Positions 1-11,900 of a DNA stretch of 64,000 nucleotides are shown here, piece after piece. The translations under genes and the position numbers were made by a program. The notes under the pieces were generated by a model. The model did no database searches. It saw only the letters and a list, made by a program, of their open reading frames with translations, and had not been told where the DNA came from. This stretch comes from Tenodera sinensis (lineage: Eukaryota; Arthropoda; Insecta; Mantodea; Mantidae): NCBI GenBank assembly GCA_030765045.1, contig CM060967.1, forward strand, positions 125,285,412 to 125,349,411, in the 5' to 3' direction. Within the stretch, counting starts at the first letter, position 1. Every line of letters starts with the position of its first letter.

Positions 1-445
1 TCTTCGTTTGGATGACTTTTCCATAACTGCTAAACCGTAAGAGATAGGCAAATCTTTACGACACAAAAATGTAGATTTCGTTAAAGCTCACAATTTCTGT
101 CAAACACTTTTTGTTTTGTAGAGTAAACCAGTTCGGAGACATTGATTGTTATTTGTCCGAATTTTCCAATTGTCATACTTTTCTCAAATGAGATGTTGTT
201 CACGTTTTATCTCTTGGCCATGTAAAGAGAACGGAATGTCAGGACCATCATATAGTTATCACCTTTAAAAGCTCTGACTATTGTCCTGTATTCCCACATT
301 CCCCTTGGATCTACAACAAAATTAGCACACAAAAAAAAAAACTAATTCCTGCAAATGTTTATCTCGATTAATATGAAGTAGATAGAGAAATAAACCTTTG
401 TATAAGAGTATAGAAAGTTACGTGAGAGCAACACATCCGATGCCT
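1..445 (+). repeat. Dispersed repeat family A, 3' part (copy 1)
   Basis: This stretch aligns by eye with 27060-27512 and, in reverse, with 40630-41000 and 47286-48060. Shared phrases include GTAGAGTAAACCA, AAAGAGAACGGAAT, AATGTTTATCTC and the end AGAGCAACACATCCGATG. The left part is cut by the window edge. No coding capacity is visible. The family is described under 26681-27512. Confidence 0.8.
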
Positions 446-592
446 GTTTCTTTTTTACTTGTTTATTCAATTTCCTTAGTTGCACTCCCGAAATGTCAAT
501 ACTTGTTTTGAAATCGGCAAAATTATATTATAAACACATGTGAAATGTTTCCAGGCTAATAACAAAATTGATCTAGAAATAGGTATTAGTAA

Positions 593-676
593 CCATAGAG
601 GGTGGGGCCCTAATGACCAAGTTGTCGACGGGCCCTTAAACCCAACACACTCACTCACTCATCCCCCATAGAGGGT
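593..676 (+). mobile_element. Ultra-short retroposon with (TCAC)n tail, copy 1
   Basis: An 11-bp direct repeat CCATAGAGGGT (593-603 and 666-676) brackets a 62-bp insert at 604-665. The insert starts GGGGCCCTAATGACC, contains GGGCCCTTAAACCC and ends in CACTCACTCACTCA. A second copy lies on the minus strand at 45683-46120 with a different 15-bp target-site duplication and the same first base. Matching 5' ends, variable tetranucleotide tails and different flanking duplications are the marks of retroposition. The head is only about 40 bp and carries no tRNA, 7SL or 5S promoter boxes that I can see. It may be a complete unit or a recurrent 5'-truncated 3' end of a larger element. Confidence 0.8.
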
Positions 677-2195
677 TACTGGACTGGACATAGAGGGCTC
701 TCTGGCCTTTGTCAGTTTTCCTTGCGTTTGACTGAGCAAAGAGGAGCATTTGAATCTTAAACATATTATCGCAATTTCTCAAGCAAAAGTACTGCAGTGC
801 TTTATACCAAAAACCAATTATTTATGGAAAAGACTTTTTCTTCAGAAAAAAGTTGCGGCCGTGATGTCATTATATTGATACATTTACACACATTTCGTAT
901 ACACTTAATGCAAAATAATCTAGGCTGCCGAACTTATTCATGGCCGTATGTCTAAATATATAACATGGTGACGAAGAACCTTGTGTCCAAAAACCTTCCA
1001 GCCGTTACAGGGATCCCTGTCTTTATCTTGCTTGGTTCTCACTTTCCTTCCTATTCTAGACAGACACCGATATCGCATACAGACTCAAACACTAAAGAAA
1101 GAAACAGAAGTTGGAATCAACAGTCCGCAGCGTGTCAAAGAGGTCAAAGATTCCTTTAATCCGATATAATCTATTTAAAAATACTCTTTGGTAATAGCGT
1201 TATGTGGAAACACATTTTTTGAAACATAGGTGCGCATATAATGCAACTACTGACTATTTTCCATGAATATGTTTTGAGATGAAGTTAACTCCATTAAAGT
1301 AAAAAAGAATACACACAAAACTGTTGTTTATCTCGAAGGTGTAAATTGGAATGATGCACAGTGATAAACAGACGTTTTTATGTTCAAATGAATGTATGTA
1401 TGGTTATATTTTAATGAAAGAGACCGAATACACTTCGAAAAAGTAGTTTATAGGTTGCTGAAATGAATATCGTCTATCAGCTATCAATAAAGCTTTTATT
1501 ATTATAACTGCAGCAGTTAGCTTAACCCTATATTGCATATGGTTTCATTTGTGCCTGCCTACCTAAAATTATTACCTTTCGCTCCCCCCCCTTCTGGCAC
1601 TGACATAACGACTGCGCTTGAAGCCCTATTGTTTTCAATCTTGAAATGCTGCTATGTGATGAAGCTTTTAACTATACCAATACTCACGTTTCTGCTAGAA
1701 GCCATTCTAATATTTCCAAACAGCACGTATGTCCACAATTGTGCATTTCTTCATAAATAACATAATATAGATGTTATTGTATGAATAAGTTTGGCAAAAT
1801 TTTATAATAAATTAATTGCTTTTGTGTGAGGCCTCATGAGCGCTAGCGTGTTCAACCTTATACATGTAATGCCTAATGTTTTCACTGGAACACAGTAATT
1901 CCAACACGAATCTCACCGAGAAGGCTTTAATGTTAAGGTTCATACTAGCCCTTTTGAGAAGTTCTTTCAGAATAAAGTAGTATTATTACCATCGATGTAA
2001 TCTGAGATCAATAAAATTGTTTTGGCTAAGATGTTTGTTAGATAATATTCAGAAACATAACCATACCCATATACATTGGTTAATTTTCTTCAACAAAATA
2101 AATCAATGTTAATTAAAACATAAAAAAGCAAAGTTGGAATTAACCTTCCGCCAAAAAAATAAAATGACGTTATATTTAATCTACGAAGTAGGTAC
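677..2195. other. No gene recognised
   Basis: AT-rich sequence with only short chance open frames. A leader-like frame at 1659-1726 followed by a GTATGT donor was examined and set aside (see rejected items). Confidence 0.6.
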
Positions 2196-2477
2196 TAAGA
2201 ATTATGGGTAATTATGAGCTTTCACGGCCGGAGTTAGAATAATGAATAGTGAATTCTTCAAGGCTGATAAGCCGTGGTCTGCTGGCATTTTGATGTACTG
2301 ACGATTCGTCCACATCTGCGGTGAACATCATCAGATGAACACATTGCCAAGAAGATTGAGACCACGCCATTGATTATGTTCATCGTAGATGTGGACGAAA
2401 TTTCTGGACATCAAAATGCCAGCATACCACGGTTTATCAGCCCCGAAGAATACACTATTCATTATAGTAAGAATTAC
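2196..2477. mobile_element. Fold-back element with hammerhead-like core, Penelope-type (copy 1)
   Basis: The insert 2205-2468 lies between two copies of TAAGAATTA (2196-2204 and 2469-2477). Two inverted arms of about 80 bp (roughly 2240-2325 and 2386-2465) pair, for example ATAATGAATAGTG with CACTATTCATTAT, and GGCATTTTGATGT with ACATCAAAATGCC. On the minus strand the left arm reads CTGATGAT, then GTTCAC, a 7-nt loop, GTGGAC and GAATCGTC. That is the layout of a hammerhead ribozyme core (CUGAUGA, stem II, GAAA), with one extra U and a GAAU in place of GAAA. Penelope-like elements are known to carry hammerhead motifs in their terminal repeats. The assignment to that class is inference from this core, the inverted repeat layout and similarity of design to 47395-47761. 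Confidence 0.65.
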
Positions 2478-3714
2478 ATCAGCCCTATGTTGTCAGTGAA
2501 AAGAAACTCTTCTATTCTGTATCATTAAAAGTCACTTGATTCTGAGCAGAAAATGTATAGAATTATATTAAGGCATAACATGTACCCAGATGTTGTGAAA
2601 ATGTATCACAGTTGCCTCTATTTAAATGTAGATTTCAGTATATCTTTTTCGTATTATTCAATGTAATTAATGTAAGAATATCTCTCGTGTTTGTCTTCTG
2701 TATTGCTGAAGTAACTTCATTATTTTAATATCACATGGTTGGTAACATTTCCTCCACTTATTTAGACCGCGATCGTCCATTCTCTTCTTCGTTACTTTTT
2801 TAATGTTTCCCAGGTCCAAAAATAATATTATAAAGCGCATGTTTATTAAAATATTTATTGGTACTGGTTAATTAACATGTTAACTTTTCATGTAAGTCCC
2901 TTGAATATTTATGTTAAATTACTCCGCTGTTGCACGCTGGCCAAGTATCACATGCGTAGGACCACCAACAAATCACTCTCTCTCCCAACACAAGAACGCC
3001 TACCATTGTGACTCATGCAAATTTGTGAGAACCACAAATGTTTGCCAAAATTATTATGTTGGCTACCCCTATTGTTTACAAAGTGAAGCCTTGCACGTAG
3101 CTGCAGAAGGATATTGCGTATATGGGAGGAGGCAGATTTTCAAGATACAGTTTAACTAATTACATCTTCTACATAAAAGCCACTCCTCCGAAGCAGCCTT
3201 GATCTTACCTCAATTGTCCAGGAGAACCTTCTTTCCCAGAGTGCTTTTAATCACTTCTTTTCCGCTTCATCAGTGACGCACCAGATATTCAGGTTTTCTT
3301 GCCTTGAACTTTTCAAGTGTAATCTCTTTGCTCTAATTAGATTACAAATACAGGAAAACACATATTGTTCACCCCACGGCAATGCGAATATACTTGGCCT
3401 TTGCTTTAACGGATTTTGCTGTAGAGCATCTCTTCCGTATCGGTAGCACAACAAATAATGTAGTATAATGCAAAAAAAAGTAATTTTATTAATGTATTGA
3501 GCATAATAAGATTTGTTCTCTCTTTATCTTAGGTCACTTTGACAAAGTACTCGCATCATGTAGTTATATATCTCATAGATCGATGTGTGGCGGACAGTTA
3601 TCTTTCAAGGTCTCATTCTAGTACCATACCATCTTCCTTCGTCATGTGTACACAAAAGGATCAGAGCAGTGCAACTGTAACCCTGCTTGTGACGGGCAGA
3701 TGGCATTAGGGTGC
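2478..3714. other. No gene recognised
   Basis: AT-rich intergenic sequence; no repeat family member or splice-compatible coding exon was recognised. Confidence 0.6.
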
Positions 3715-5628
3715 ATTCAATCAGGACCTCCTAAATACCGGACCTGACACTGTGATTCAAGATGGCGGCCTATGTGGTGGGAACTACTTGTAAACAACTC
3801 GTCTACAGGCTACGATTTCAACACAGTAAAATAAAAATGTGGTGTAATAACACGCCTATTTTGTGAATATGGGCTGTGTTAAACACAAAAACACTGTCTT
3901 AAACATAAACTCAAGTAAACAAAAAAGAATGACATTTAATATTAAACGATAAACCATGGGCAATGAAATATATAACCTCAAATATCATTCATGCAATCTA
4001 CAGGTTTACATGCCATTATGTAACTGCATTACACACTCAAATTACAAAGAAGATAGACAAAACTGCAAGCAGCATGTTACTTAAATAAAACAGAAGTGTT
4101 GACAGTGAGTTGACTCAGAATTATTAATCATTGTTTACACTGTTTTTCACATTTGCACAATGTGCATAATGTTATATACCTACACAAAACATACTATACT
4201 GGATGGCTGATATACAAATGCTGCTATTTAGAATGACCTAAAGCTACCTACTGAATTCGAAACCTTTAGGGTGAAATTTTGCTTTTACTATTACTGAGAA
4301 CTTGATTACTCAGTTTGCAACAACATATTACTCAGCACTTCAGGACACTTTATTTTACAGGGGGAATCCACAAAAGCAGATGAAATATTAAAAATAATAA
4401 CCGTAAAACAGCACTGTAAATGAAATACATGAAATACGTAATCTTAAATCAGTATTGTAAAGCAACATTGTGTTAGCTTAGGTTAGGTTAGTTTTGCATA
4501 TGAGTGGGGTGACAGGGTCCTGTGTTATCGAAATATTTACAATTTGGGTAGTGTTTATCCAATCATTTCAACGTAAATGCATTAATCAATCTTTGTAGCA
4601 TATATTACACTCGTTTATGCACATTTATTAGCTAAATATCCGCCGCACAAGCGAACTAAAACCACTTCATCGACCGTACGAAATTTTCTCATAAATAAAA
4701 CACGAAGCTTGAGCGCACAATAAAACTTACAAGATCGTAATCAGCAATAAAAACTGCATCCATTGCACTATGTTTCATTCGTTTTCTCGAGCGGACGATT
4801 TTGTAAATATTTACCAAACTTTGCTATAGTCTACAGTTTTACATGCAGCAACATAAAACATTTCTTCTAAACTACAGCTACACATTTAAATTACAAAGAC
4901 AAAAGATAATGTACAAATATGAGCAGCATACTACTTACATGAAACAAACTGTTGGTGTTGCAGATGCCACTAATTGAATTCACTCGAAATTATTGTCTTT
5001 CACTATTCACACTATTCACCATGTTATATACACACCGGCAACTAATACACATAACGCTGCAATTTATTGTAATTAAATACTGAATTTAGAAGCTTTATGT
5101 TGTAATTTACCTTTTGTTTTAACTGAAAGTTTCTGATTTTTAATTTGCATCCGGGAATGCAACAGTTACGGTGCATTGTCGTGTTTGAGGTTAGGTTGTA
5201 GTATGGCAACATTAATATACACTACTGGAACAGTTTTTCTTCAACAACCTCTCACCACTGTAATCGTGACACAAATTGTACTTGCAAACAGATAAATTAA
5301 CCACACTATACGGCTAATGTAGCCATAGTCCTAGATGGAACACAATAAACATGAACACGTGGACAGCACACGGCACAGTCAAAACGTTATTACATTTATT
5401 CCTGTTCCTATACTGCCCAAATAAAACTTTTGAAACACTCGCTTTGCTAATATGAAGACAAACTTACATAGGAATTATTATAAGAAACAATAACTCGAAG
5501 ACATAGAAAATAATACGAAAAACAGCGTGTGGAAACACCTCAGAAATCATCGCCACCAGCCGACGCCATTTTTGTACAACTTAGATGGCAGTGTCAGGTC
5601 CGTTAATCTAGAAGGTCCTGATTCAATC
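3715..5628. mobile_element. Non-autonomous DNA transposon, about 1.9 kb, with TIRs
   Basis: Inverted termini face each other: CAGGACCTCCTAAATACC at 3722 and, read from the other strand at 5620, CAGGACCTTCTAGATTAA, each followed by CGGACCTGACACTG. Similarity continues weakly into a shared ATGGCG. The ends are flanked by ATTCAAT (3715-3721 and 5621-5627); the next base is C on both sides, so the duplication is 7 or 8 bp. No transposase frame exists inside. The interior holds a diverged direct duplication: about 3990-4240 resembles about 4830-5080 (ACAGGTTTACATG/ACAGTTTTACATG, then AAATTACAAAGA, GAGCAGCAT, ACACTATTCAC). Target length fits hAT or P superfamilies, but the terminal sequence alone does not decide. 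Confidence 0.75.
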
Positions 5629-5774
5629 TACCTGGTTTCATTATTTGTAGGTAGATGGCACAACATTCGCTATTACCATCTATTTTCATTTATTACTATT
5701 GTTTTGGACTTATAGTGGAACTTTGGATCGTGATTAGAAATATCCAATCTTGGCGACAGAGGGAAACCATGAAA

Positions 5775-5865
5775 AAAGATCAGATCGGTCTGCCCAGGGG
5801 ATTTAAACCCGGTACCTTCCGAATGCGGCCTACAGATGTTATCGCCTGAGTCATCGCTAATAAGA
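5775..5865 (-). repeat. tRNA-like SINE head fragment
   Basis: On the minus strand the segment reads GATGACTCAGGCGATAAC and, about 35 bp on, GGGTTTAAATCCCC. These resemble the A and B boxes of an RNA polymerase III tRNA promoter. No CCA-ready cloverleaf is evident, so a decayed SINE head is more likely than a tRNA gene. Confidence 0.45.
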
Positions 5866-6255
5866 TGATATAGTAACCGTAATCTACCTTTTCTGCGAAT
5901 TTAGGAAACAACAAAATATTCTGTGCAGTCATAAAGGATGCGATAAATCATTTCATATATTTGTGTTTACATTAATCTAAAACATGTATAAAAGTGTCGT
6001 AATATCTAAATAAATTTTCATTTAAATATAATTTAGTTTAAACGCCTCAATTTAGATATTAAGCAATATTAATTGATTTGATATTTGGTTCACTCCTTAT
6101 ATCCTAACCACATTGCCCTTGTATCATAAATTTAAATGGCACCCCTGTATTATGATACTTAAATTTGAAATAATGTCTAGTTTTTATAAGCATTTATTTA
6201 AAAACCTCATGCTATACGTTCGTGTAATTTTCTCTGTCCATGACAAATTCACATA

Positions 6256-6325
<70 letters not shown>

Positions 6326-6869
6326 CTATTCATACAAAAGGTGATAATTTCATTCGCGTTACGTTATTCATATAATTTTGTATCAGAATGGATTCAAATG
6401 AAGCTGAGTTCCATACTGTGTGTACAGCATTCAGAAACAGATAATGCTATGAAAAAAAAATATTTCACATGAGCTGGTTAGTTATACAAAATTTGGCAAA
6501 CTCAATCAAGATGAAGATGAATTCACAGTGTCTGCAGAAAATTCAGGAGTTAAGTTTTCTTTGCCGTATTAATATCCCGAATATATTATAGTTTAAACAA
6601 AATATTTAGAACCGATTTTGAGCAGATGAAAAGTTTAAAAAAGAACACTCTATGGGTAGTCTTATGTGGAGAATTTTATCGAAAATCTTCGTCTGTTAAT
6701 ACTAAAAGTATAAAATATAAAGTATAAAATTTTATATCAATGTAAAAATAGGCTTTTTTCTTTTCATTAAGTTGAATTTAAATGTGTAGTTATTTACACC
6801 AGTAAGTTTTAAAATGAAACAGTTTATAGATATGCTCCTAACCTTTTACCCTCAATATTTTTAAAATAG
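5866..6869. other. No gene; contains (TA)n
   Basis: AT-rich sequence with the dinucleotide array annotated at 6260-6323; nothing else recognised. Confidence 0.6.
6260..6323. repeat. (TA)n microsatellite
   Basis: About 31 uninterrupted TA units. The 119-residue frame running through it is a by-product of the repeat. Confidence 0.95.
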
Positions 6870-7620
6870 GTATTAAATGGATAAACATATAGAAGCAAGT
6901 GCTCTATTATATACGGAGAATGGACTTATTCACAAAACAGAAGATGACCTGCAACAGATTCTCAACCATTTAACAAAGATGTGTGAAAGTTATGATTTTT
7001 AAATAGTAGCTTTCTGGGAAACAACACCAAATTTGGTTAAAAACTCATCCTAGGTAATTGTCCTATAGAACAGGTTTCCAGCATTGAACATGAGGGTGTA
7101 GCAAAGCCCACAAAAGGAAAGAAATATACATTTAAAATTGGAAAAATGTTAATTATTGCGGAGAACATTTAAAAAAAAAACGAAAAATAAAACAAGAGTA
7201 AATATACGAATTAAGTTCTGTAAAGCAATGGTGGTGCCAGTTTTATTGTATGGATGTGAAAACATGGATAACTATAAAAGAGATCCATAGTAAAATACAA
7301 GCCTGTGAAGTGAAATTTCTGAGAAAAACTAAAGGATGCACAAGATTAGATGCAATAAATAATAATAGTATGAGAACCGAGCTTGTTTTAAATTACACAA
7401 ACAAAGAAATACAACGCTACAGATAAAACTGACTCTCATATGTAGGAATAATTAATGATGAGAGTCTTCTAAAGCCAGCATTTAATTATAATCCTGCAGG
7501 AAAATGAGATTTAAACAGGTCGCAAAAGAGATTGAAAGATTTACTATGAAGGTGAAACAGACTAATTTTTAAACCATGGAGTGAAGAAGAAGAGGAACAA
7601 GAACAAGAAGCTCATGTCCT
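6870..7620 (+). pseudogene. Decayed LINE reverse transcriptase, C-terminal part
   Basis: Conceptual translation in shifting frames gives LLYTENGLIHKTEDDLQQIL near 6900, matching the region just after the YxDD box of non-LTR reverse transcriptases. Further on are KAMVVPVLLYGCE (from 7221), TWITIKEIHSKIQACEVKF and RKTKGCTRLDAINNNSMRTE, which is the thumb and C-terminal pattern (LLYG.E.W.. K....Q..E..FLR) common in RTE-like insect elements. At least one frameshift near 7260 and several stops (for example after ESYDF near 6999 and after EIQRYR near 7424) make it non-functional. The clade is inference. Confidence 0.75.
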
Positions 7621-7639
7621 TGAAAATTAAGTGCTCTTA

Positions 7640-9255
7640 TCAGATTACTTTTGTAGTAGTTTTGTTTTCTTTTACGCCCACATCACGGTAGCAAGCTGAA
7701 AAGAGTTTAGACGTGTGGGTGATCTAACCTAAAGGCGTTTTCAGCCGTTCGTGGCTATTCTAACGCGTAATAAAACCAGATATATTGCAAATAAGACACA
7801 TAAATAATTAATATTATGTTAATATATAGTATTTTAATTATGATTTAATTATGTCTTTGATTTTAGACTCATGGAACAGACTCAAGTGTGCTCTCAATGA
7901 AGAAGGACAATAAAATGTTGAACAAAGTAAAGTAGAATGTATTACAAAAGTCAGGGCTCTTGAGGACGGACTCACGGAATCATAAATTCACTTCCAATAG
8001 CATGTCTTTGTTACATGTAAGACACTGCACTGTCGAGGCCAACGCCCACACCTCTAAACAGCATCTCCAAAATGAGGGATTCTGCGACCCACGCCGCATG
8101 TTCAACCAGTTCACCATAAGGAAAAGTTGTTTTAGCAATAACACAGAGTCGCGAAACCGGCTTCACGTTCAGTGCTCCAGTACACAGGGTGATCTGAAAG
8201 CACCCATTACTGTACCTCGGCTACATAGCCGGTCATCATTGCGTTAACAGGGTAGTAATTACATGCAGGAAATAACGCATTATCTCGTGCCAAGCCCTTC
8301 ATCATAAGACAGTTCCTAAGAATATCCATCTTTTGGTAAAAGACAGTAGTGGTGGTGCTGAATGTTCAAGGACACCGTTTATCCACGCCCTAGCAGGGGA
8401 ATGCCCCTAATGACATGCAAAGGCCGGACTGATAGAAGTCATCGCCCTAATCACGTAGGTGTTCGATTAAGAACTAAAACGCTACAGCTTTTGGTAGAAA
8501 TCAAAGTGGACTGGAGTATTACCCAAATACGAACAGAGATCTAAAGAAAAACAACATGCTAACATTAATATTATACTAAAAAGATATTCAATTCTTTGTT
8601 TATTACTTATTCGCAGATCAAACTTTATGTCTAACCAAATTATTTTATTTCTTACTTTTCTGTATGACAAAGTGCATAATAAAAGGAAAGTTGCATTTTA
8701 TACTATGAGTTGATAAAGCCTCACAAATGCTCGACCAAGTCTGAAAAATTTTGATAGTGGTGCAGCTAAAAGTTTCAAAACCAAATTGCTTTAGATGTGA
8801 CCACCAAGTAGAGAGAAAACAGTGTTGACAATAAGCTCTACAAGTTACAACTCACATGCATCTCAATAAAAATACTGAGAGATACAAGAAACAAAATAAT
8901 TAAAAGTTTTAGAAATCAGAAAAGGAAAATTTTACAAAAGACATGCATTTACATTATGTTGCTGAATACTCTTAGTAAGGAAACAAATAGACGAATTCAA
9001 AATATTTCAAATTGAATAGAGGATCATTCAAACATGAATTGGAGAAACCATGATCAAAGGATCAACGAAAGAATATTTTCAAAAATATTAACTTGAACTA
9101 TAAGAAATAGGCAAACAAAGATGGAGAGGTAACTTATATTAACACAGATGAACTGGATCTTGAAAACAGTCTGCAGCTTAAAGGGGAACATGACGAAGAT
9201 GATGGCGATAGTAGGTAGTTTATAATTGTATGACTCTTGTGTTATCCCAAATCTA
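7640..9255. other. No gene recognised
   Basis: Short frames at 7960-8247 and 8362-8544 lack recognisable domains. The stretch 8740-9230 is A-rich and might be another LINE tail, but no motif is preserved well enough to claim it. Confidence 0.5.
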
Positions 9256-9264
9256 TAATGAATG

Positions 9265-9521
9265 AATTATCGACACGGATGGTCGATGATAGGAACGCTG
9301 AACGGGAGGTCCGAGGTACAAAACTCACCAGGACCGTGCTCCAGGTTTTTTCCAGGTGTTCCTCAGTGTTTATAACTGGCAAATGCCGGGAAGTATCCTA
9401 AAGTCGTACCTAAAAAGTTTCCTTTCCCAATTTCCTTTCGCAACTATCATTTCATTTCATGTATTAGGGTCCATCGCCTATGGTAGCTTATGTAATACGA
9501 AGGGGCATTAAACACTAACTT
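9265..9521 (+). mobile_element. SINE family II, copy 1
   Basis: This copy shares its body with 42035-42285: CCAGGTxxxCCTCAGT, TAACTGGCAAATGCC, TTTCCCAA and TATCATTTCA in the same order, ending in CATTAAACACTA. The 5' tRNA-like head is poorly preserved here. The TTAAACACTA terminus is also shared with SINE family I, which suggests a common LINE partner for 3'-end recognition. Confidence 0.7.
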
Positions 9522-11632
9522 AAAAATGAGACTGTGAATGAAGTGCTCAAATGAATTGACAATTTCTCTAAATTTGTTTTTTCAGGATAGGAGCAAACTT
9601 GAAAAATACTTACGCAAGCATTTCACTCCAAGATCCGAACTTAGGTTCTGCGGATTTAGGTACGCAAACTACACATTAAAACTATGGAAGCGGGCAATAA
9701 TGATGGGGGGGAATGCTCGGAAATACAACATTTCAAGGATAGGAAAGGAAAGCTGTTTACGAGAAGGAAGCTACAGAAAAGTTTATCGCGGTCAAGAAAC
9801 TCTTTGGGCAATGTTCTGCGCATTTATAATATCGAAAAGTTCCATGCCCACCAATCGTCAACGGTCAACTGGAGAGCCACGCCTTCAAATGTTAAAAAGG
9901 TGTAGTGCCACTCCTTGAATTATACTTGAACCCACTGCGTAAACCGTGTAGGCCTTGCACCATTATTGTATTAAAATGATCCAAAACACTGTTCATAAGG
10001 AAGAGATCACGGTATCTTGCTGTGTCCTTTTGGGCTGAGATTATCTATTCAGAGGAGTTAGGTACAAGCATTACTCACCAAAGGGGCACAATAGTGCTAA
10101 ACTTTGAGAACTGCATTAACTTCCTAGTCTACCTATTCTTCCCTAATACGAACAGAAACTTCATAGCACCCATAATAACGAAAGCTTAGTAATAGTCTTT
10201 GAGGGGAGACACCAAAATACGAGTGCAGCAAAAAGTTTTGGTGAGGCGTTCTTTTGCCCTGGCGTTGTCCTGCTGCAACGAATCTAGAGGGAGAAAGTGT
10301 CTCGCAGTGGAAAAAGGGGGACAATGTCATTAGTGCATGTGGATGGTAGCACCGACTTTCCAACGTCTTTTGCTCAGAAGAAGAACCTGACTAAAAAATG
10401 ACTGAAAACTGCCCAAGTGACGGAACCCGTGCTTCCGGTAATGAAGCAGAAAATGATTCGGCCCCCATAATTATCAGTGAAGCGAAAGACTTTTCCAAAT
10501 ATTAAGGCGTATATCTGGGTCACTGTCCTTGAGTATTCAAGTTGAGGACTCTGGAAAATTAGTAATGCTAATATAAACAAAGAAAAAAGATTTATGTTTA
10601 AGAACCCACTGCATTTCCACTTATATTTGCGTTACATCATAATTAAATGTTGTTCATGTGGAGGTCATTATGGTTACAGTCAAATTTTTATGCATTTAAG
10701 TTATCTATGACCTAATATTTCATTTGCTAATGACAATTCATAATAAATAAGGTTTGCAAAATTTCAACGTATCTGTGGTATAACAAAGTCAATTCAAAAT
10801 GTAAGAAGTGAGAAAAGAAACACAAATACAAAATTGTGCTAACACATATCGAAGGCTTTTTTAGTCTAATGCGGTACAGAATCAAAAAATCAGAAAGTAC
10901 TGAAATTTTAGTATATTAAGTAATTAAGCATAAATTATAGAACCAAACTTGAGTATTTTGAGTATGTTTATTATTTTAATCATTCGCAAAGATATTTACT
11001 CCAGAAAGCTTTGTTCAGGCCAAACATAACCTCAAAGCCTTCTAAACCCAATTCCCTGAAAACAAAATATATCAACATTCACCTGTTTACTGCGTCAGGA
11101 TGCTGTGTTTATCTTCATCTTCAGAATGAAATGTGATACTTAAAACAAGTTGTAACATGTCATTCCTAACCAGAGACATGACTTTCATTAGCAGTTACAT
11201 AACTAAATAATTTAGGCATTCCTTTATTACTTTACGGATTAGAGGCATGATAATCATAGAACAAGTCATAAATACGTCGATAACACAAACATAACTTCTG
11301 AGACCAGAAGAGGTAGGTGTTAAAATTAAAAAAGAAATGCGCGAAGGTAAACCAGAAAAAGTCTCCATAGGCTATTACCAATTTTGCCAGCAGATTACTG
11401 GTCACAGATAAAGTCCTTCTATTGAGAGCTTCGGGAAGTGATTTTGATTGACTTCTTGGCTTGTGATGCAATTAATGTGAACGCAACCGCTTATAAAGTC
11501 AAATTTAATAGACTTGTCAATAGAATAGTAGACATTTTTAGATGTAGAATGAAATTTTGCAAGATAATGTAAGGTCTCGTGCCGCTGAATCAACATAGAC
11601 TTGCTGCACAATCTGGTGTCCGCAATGTGTTC
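9522..11632. other. No gene recognised
   Basis: Several frames of 60-126 codons occur (for example 9538-9918), none with a recognisable domain or conserved counterpart in the window. Confidence 0.5.
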
Positions 11633-11900
11633 ATCATGCACCATAAGGCTGCGCCGTAGCCGAGTGGTTAGACCATTCGCTTCTTACCAAAGTGGCCCGG
11701 GTTTGATCCCAGGCAACCGCATGTGGGATTTGTGGTGGAAGAAGCGGCGCTGGGGCGGGTTTCCTCCGGGTTCTCCGGTTTCCCTCAGCATCCCATTCCA
11801 CCGGTGCTCCATCTTCATTTCATGTATCATCAGTGTCACCGCCTGCGGAGCCGTATGTAGTAAAAGCGGCTTTAAACACTACCAAAAAATCATGCACCAT
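11633..11900 (+). mobile_element. SINE family I, copy 1, with 12-bp TSD
   Basis: The insert 11645-11888 is bounded by ATCATGCACCAT (11633-11644 and 11889-11900). Its head carries an A box (TAGCCGAGTGGTTAG) and a B box (GGTTTGATCCC) of a tRNA-derived RNA polymerase III promoter. The body contains TTTCCTCCGGGTTCTCCGG and CCACCGGTGCTCCATCTTCA, and the end is TTTAAACACTACC with a short A-rich tail. Other copies lie at 31217, 35314 and 35653. The copy differs from the two young ones by many substitutions, so it is older. Confidence 0.92.

Noticed and set aside
1659..1726. Leader-like peptide MKLLTIPILTFLLEAILIF followed by a GTATGT donor, considered as the signal-peptide exon of the chitin-binding gene
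   Set aside because: The donor would leave phase 2, but the exon at 30636 needs one base (phase 1), and the distance is 29 kb without other support.
4482..4494. TTAGGTTAGG motif resembling the insect telomere repeat
   Set aside because: Fewer than three units inside a transposon interior; too short to mean telomeric origin.
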